Source: Arsenophonus sp046530935 (GTDB lineage: Bacteria > Pseudomonadota > Gammaproteobacteria > Enterobacterales > Enterobacteriaceae). From it: 10,733 nt of DNA. A program made the position numbers and the translations under genes. The DNA lies in NCBI GenBank assembly GCA_046530935.1, contig JBHEQW010000054.1:1-10733 (forward strand). The letters run 5' to 3'. The notes beneath the pieces are model-generated. The model was not told the origin of the DNA. It saw only the letters and a program-made list of their open reading frames with translations, and did not search any database. Shown one piece after another: positions 8,209 through 10,733 of the stretch (positions are counted from its first letter, which is position 1; every line of letters starts with the position of its first letter).

Positions 8209-8279
8209 TTTTTACCTGGTAAAAATACCATCAATAAGCTTATTTTATGATAAAAATATGTTTATCACATAAAATGTGA
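8209..8279 (+). promoter_or_regulatory. Cluster of four perfect palindromes in the alaS leader
   Basis: Four dyads follow one another: TTTTTACC-T-GGTAAAAA (8209-8225), AATAAGCTTATT (8233-8244), GATAAA-6 nt-TTTATC (8249-8266) and TCACAT-AAA-ATGTGA (8265-8279). All lie within 105 bp of the alaS start. In E. coli, alanyl-tRNA synthetase is reported to repress its own gene by binding a palindrome around the transcription start, so an operator here is conceivable. AT-rich DNA produces short dyads by chance, but the first (8-bp arms, 1-nt centre) and the last (6-bp arms, 3-nt centre) are above what I would expect. Function is inference. Confidence 0.4.
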
Positions 8280-8312
8280 GCTCTATTTTTTAGATTTATT
8301 TCAGGATAATGT

Positions 8313-10733
8313 ATGAGTAGTAAAAGCACCGATGAGATCCGTCAAACTTTTCTAAATTTTTTTCATGCTAAAGGGCATGAAGTTGTACCTAGTAGTTCAT
8401 TAATACCAAATAATGACCCTACCTTATTGTTTACTAATGCAGGTATGAACCAATTTAAAGATGTATTTTTAGGATTAAATAAAAGAGTTCATTCTCGAGC
8501 AACAACCGCGCAACGTTGTGTTCGAGCCGGAGGCAAACATAACGATTTAGAAAATGTTGGTTATACCGCTCGCCATCATACTTTTTTCGAAATGTTAGGT
8601 AACTTCAGCTTTGGTGATTATTTTAAACATGGGGCAATCAAATATGCCTGGGAACTGCTGACAAGTGAGCAGTGGTTTAATTTACCAAAAGAGCGTCTTT
8701 GGATCAGCGTTTATCACACTGATGATGAAGCTTATAATATTTGGCAGCAAGAAATCGGTGTTCCTGCTGAACGTATTATTAGGATAGGTGATAATAAGGG
8801 TACTCCTTATGCTTCTGATAACTTCTGGCAAATGGGTGATACTGGTCCTTGCGGTCCCTGTACAGAAATATTTTATGATCATGGTGAACATATTTTTGGC
8901 AGCCCCCCAGGATCGATTGAAGAGGTAGGTAATCGCTATATTGAAATCTGGAATATTGTTTTCATGCAATTTAACCGCCAGTCTGATGGGAGTCTAAAGA
9001 AACTTCCAAGGCCTTCTGTTGATACAGGTATGGGGCTTGAACGTATTGCTTCTGTATTACAGCAAGTTAACTCAAATTATGAGATTGATTTATTTCGTCA
9101 ATTAATTGCTGCTATTGCTAAGATAATCGCTTTATCGGATCTAAATAATAAATCATTACGCGTCATAGCTGATCATATTCGATCAAGTGCTTTTCTTATT
9201 TGTGATGGTGTATTTCCTGCTAATGAAGGACGTGGTTATGTATTGCGTCGTATTATTCGTCGAGGGATTCGTCATGGATATATGCTAGGAAAAAAAGAGA
9301 CATTTTTCTATAAGTTAATTATACCATTAATTCAGGTAATGGGTAACGCAGCTGATGAGCTAAAATCTCAACAAGCAACGATTGAAAAAACATTGAAGAA
9401 TGAAGAGGAAAAATTTTCTCATACTTTAGCGCGTGGACTTCAATTATTATATGATAAATTAGCTCAATTACAAGGGGATAGTTTATCTGGCGAAATCGCA
9501 TTTCTCCTATATGATACTTATGGTTTTCCATTTGATTTAACTGCTGATGTTTGTCGTGAACGTAATATTAAAGTCGATGAATTAGGTTTTAACACTGTGA
9601 TGGACCAACAAAAATATCGAGCTCGAAAGTCTAGTAGATTTTCGACTGATTATAATGATGTCATTAAAGTAGATAGTCATAGTAATTTTTTGGGATATAA
9701 AAATAACAACCAACAAGCTAGAGTAACGGCTATTTTTCAGCATGGTAAGTCTGTCAATGTATTAAACCAAGGTGAAGAAGGGATTATTATTCTTGATAAA
9801 ACCTCTTTTTATGCTGAATCAGGTGGCCAGGTTGGTGATATCGGTATACTTAGCAATAACTCTTATCAATTTGCGGTATCTGACACACAAAAATACTACA
9901 AAACAATTGGACATATTGGTAAGGTAATAACTGGATCAATATCGATAAATAATTCAATCGATGCAAGAATTAACATTGAACGTCGTAACGCTATTAGTCT
10001 CAATCATTCTGCCACCCATTTGTTACATGCAGCTTTGCGTGATGTATTGGGAAATCATGTAAGCCAAAAAGGATCTTTAATAAATGAGAAATATTTGCGT
10101 TTTGATTTTTCTCATTTTGCCGCAATAACGCCTACGCAAATATATAAAATTGAAGATATCGTAAATTATCAAATTCGTAAAAATGACCCTATTATAACAA
10201 CATTAATGGATTTAGAGGCAGCCAAAGAAAAATTTGCGATGGAGCTTGTTGGTGAAAAATATGATGCACAGGTACGCGTTATTAGTATAGGTAATTTTTC
10301 TATTGAATTATGTGGCGGTACTCATGCAAATTGGACTGGTAATATAGGGTTATTCCATATTAGCAACGAATCAGGGACAGCAACTGGAATTCGACGGATC
10401 GAAGCAATAACCGGGCAAGTTGCTATAGATAACATTCACCAACAATCTCATTTATTGACAGAAATTAGCCAATTAATGAAAGGTGATCCTAATAATTTAA
10501 TGAGAAAAATTAAAGCAACATTAGATAAAGTTAAGCTATTAGAAAGGTCGTTAAATCAATTAAAAGAGCAACAAGCTGCCAAAGAAAGTGTTTCTTTAAG
10601 TAAACAAGTTAAAAAAATTAACGGAGTTAACCTCTTAGTTACTCAGTTAAATAACATTGAGCATAAACAACTACGTATTATTGTTGATGAGTTAAAAAAT
10701 CAATTAAAATCAGCAATTATTGTGCTTTCTACT
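8313..10733 (+). CDS. alaS: Alanyl-tRNA synthetase, 3' end beyond the window
   Basis: AlaRS charges tRNA-Ala in the cytoplasm and hydrolyses mischarged Ser/Gly-tRNA. The 807 codons present are unbroken and follow E. coli AlaRS (about 876 residues); roughly 70 C-terminal residues are missing because the window ends. The catalytic domain (about 1-460) shows FTNAGMNQFKD at 40-50, TAQRCVRAGGKHNDLENVG at 65-83 and class II motif 3 GMGLER at 239-244. The editing domain keeps its four zinc ligands, His565 and His569 (HSATH) and Cys667 and His671 (CGGTH). The C-Ala domain begins near 750 and is cut at IIVLST. The start ATG has AGGA at 8303-8306, six bases upstream, and the N-terminus SSKSTDEIRQ fits E. 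coli SKSTAEIRQ with one extra residue. It is transcribed away from IS copy 2 and the lpxK-msbA block. It is judged functional. Confidence 0.97.
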   Translation, partial: MSSKSTDEIRQTFLNFFHAKGHEVVPSSSLIPNNDPTLLFTNAGMNQFKDVFLGLNKRVHSRATTAQRCVRAGGKHNDLENVGYTARHHTFFEMLGNFSFGDYFKHGAIKYAWELLTSEQWFNLPKERLWISVYHTDDEAYNIWQQEIGVPAERIIRIGDNKGTPYASDNFWQMGDTGPCGPCTEIFYDHGEHIFGSPPGSIEEVGNRYIEIWNIVFMQFNRQSDGSLKKLPRPSVDTGMGLERIASVLQQVNSNYEIDLFRQLIAAIAKIIALSDLNNKSLRVIADHIRSSAFLICDGVFPANEGRGYVLRRIIRRGIRHGYMLGKKETFFYKLIIPLIQVMGNAADELKSQQATIEKTLKNEEEKFSHTLARGLQLLYDKLAQLQGDSLSGEIAFLLYDTYGFPFDLTADVCRERNIKVDELGFNTVMDQQKYRARKSSRFSTDYNDVIKVDSHSNFLGYKNNNQQARVTAIFQHGKSVNVLNQGEEGIIILDKTSFYAESGGQVGDIGILSNNSYQFAVSDTQKYYKTIGHIGKVITGSISINNSIDARINIERRNAISLNHSATHLLHAALRDVLGNHVSQKGSLINEKYLRFDFSHFAAITPTQIYKIEDIVNYQIRKNDPIITTLMDLEAAKEKFAMELVGEKYDAQVRVISIGNFSIELCGGTHANWTGNIGLFHISNESGTATGIRRIEAITGQVAIDNIHQQSHLLTEISQLMKGDPNNLMRKIKATLDKVKLLERSLNQLKEQQAAKESVSLSKQVKKINGVNLLVTQLNNIEHKQLRIIVDELKNQLKSAIIVLST

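Larger units (their letters stand above)
7849..8312. other. Non-coding stretch between IS copy 2 and alaS
   Basis: There is no open gene on either strand. In enteric bacteria recX precedes alaS; I read the plus strand for remnants of RecX and found none, nor any of the missing comEC 5' part on the minus strand. The first 240 bp are plain AT-rich sequence. From 8091 on, the region is filled with inverted repeats, listed separately. It presumably holds the alaS promoter, but no convincing -35/-10 pair stands out; TATGAT at 8246-8251 is a possible -10 box without a good partner. Confidence 0.7.

Noticed and set aside
8265..8279. TCACAT-AAA-ATGTGA as a CRP site
   Set aside because: The half-sites are in the reverse arrangement to TGTGA-N6-TCACA and the spacing is wrong.
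8682..8969. Minus-strand open frame of 95 codons
   Set aside because: It is antisense to the conserved catalytic domain of alaS and has no recognisable product.
9319..9531. Minus-strand open frame of 70 codons
   Set aside because: It is antisense to alaS and has no recognisable product.

Overview
The window looks like a piece of the AT-rich, decaying chromosome of a gammaproteobacterium of the order Enterobacterales, most plausibly an insect-associated symbiont in genome reduction. Three genes are open and close to the enterobacterial versions: lpxK, msbA and alaS (cut by the window end). The other two thirds contains no intact gene. The protein likenesses come from reading translations against remembered family sequences, not from a search. 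A genus cannot be fixed; an Arsenophonus-like lineage is only a guess.

Layout. Positions 121-1606 hold a ruined insertion sequence whose transposase, on the minus strand, is recognisably of the IS256 (mutator-type) family. Positions 1607-2213 are AT-rich with nothing firmly identified. lpxK (2214-3206) and msbA (3225-4961) lie on the minus strand, 18 nt apart, as an msbA-lpxK operon. Directly upstream of msbA, positions 4998-6399 are a heavily frameshifted fossil of comEC, the gene that precedes msbA in enteric bacteria. The comEC fossil stops at a second ruined IS256-family copy (6400-7848, same orientation). A 464-bp non-coding stretch rich in dyad symmetries (7849-8312) leads into alaS on the plus strand, which runs off the end at 10733.

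How it fits together. LpxK makes lipid A and MsbA flips it across the inner membrane, so this cell probably still builds a lipid A outer membrane. The DNA-uptake channel gene comEC has been lost, and both IS elements are dead. In E. coli alaS sits in recA-recX-alaS-csrA, far from comEC-msbA-lpxK; here the second IS copy lies exactly between remnants of the two neighbourhoods, which points to an old IS-associated rearrangement. I found no tRNA, rRNA, CRISPR array or phage gene, and nothing that looks like an undescribed system; the interest lies in the fossils and in the alaS leader.
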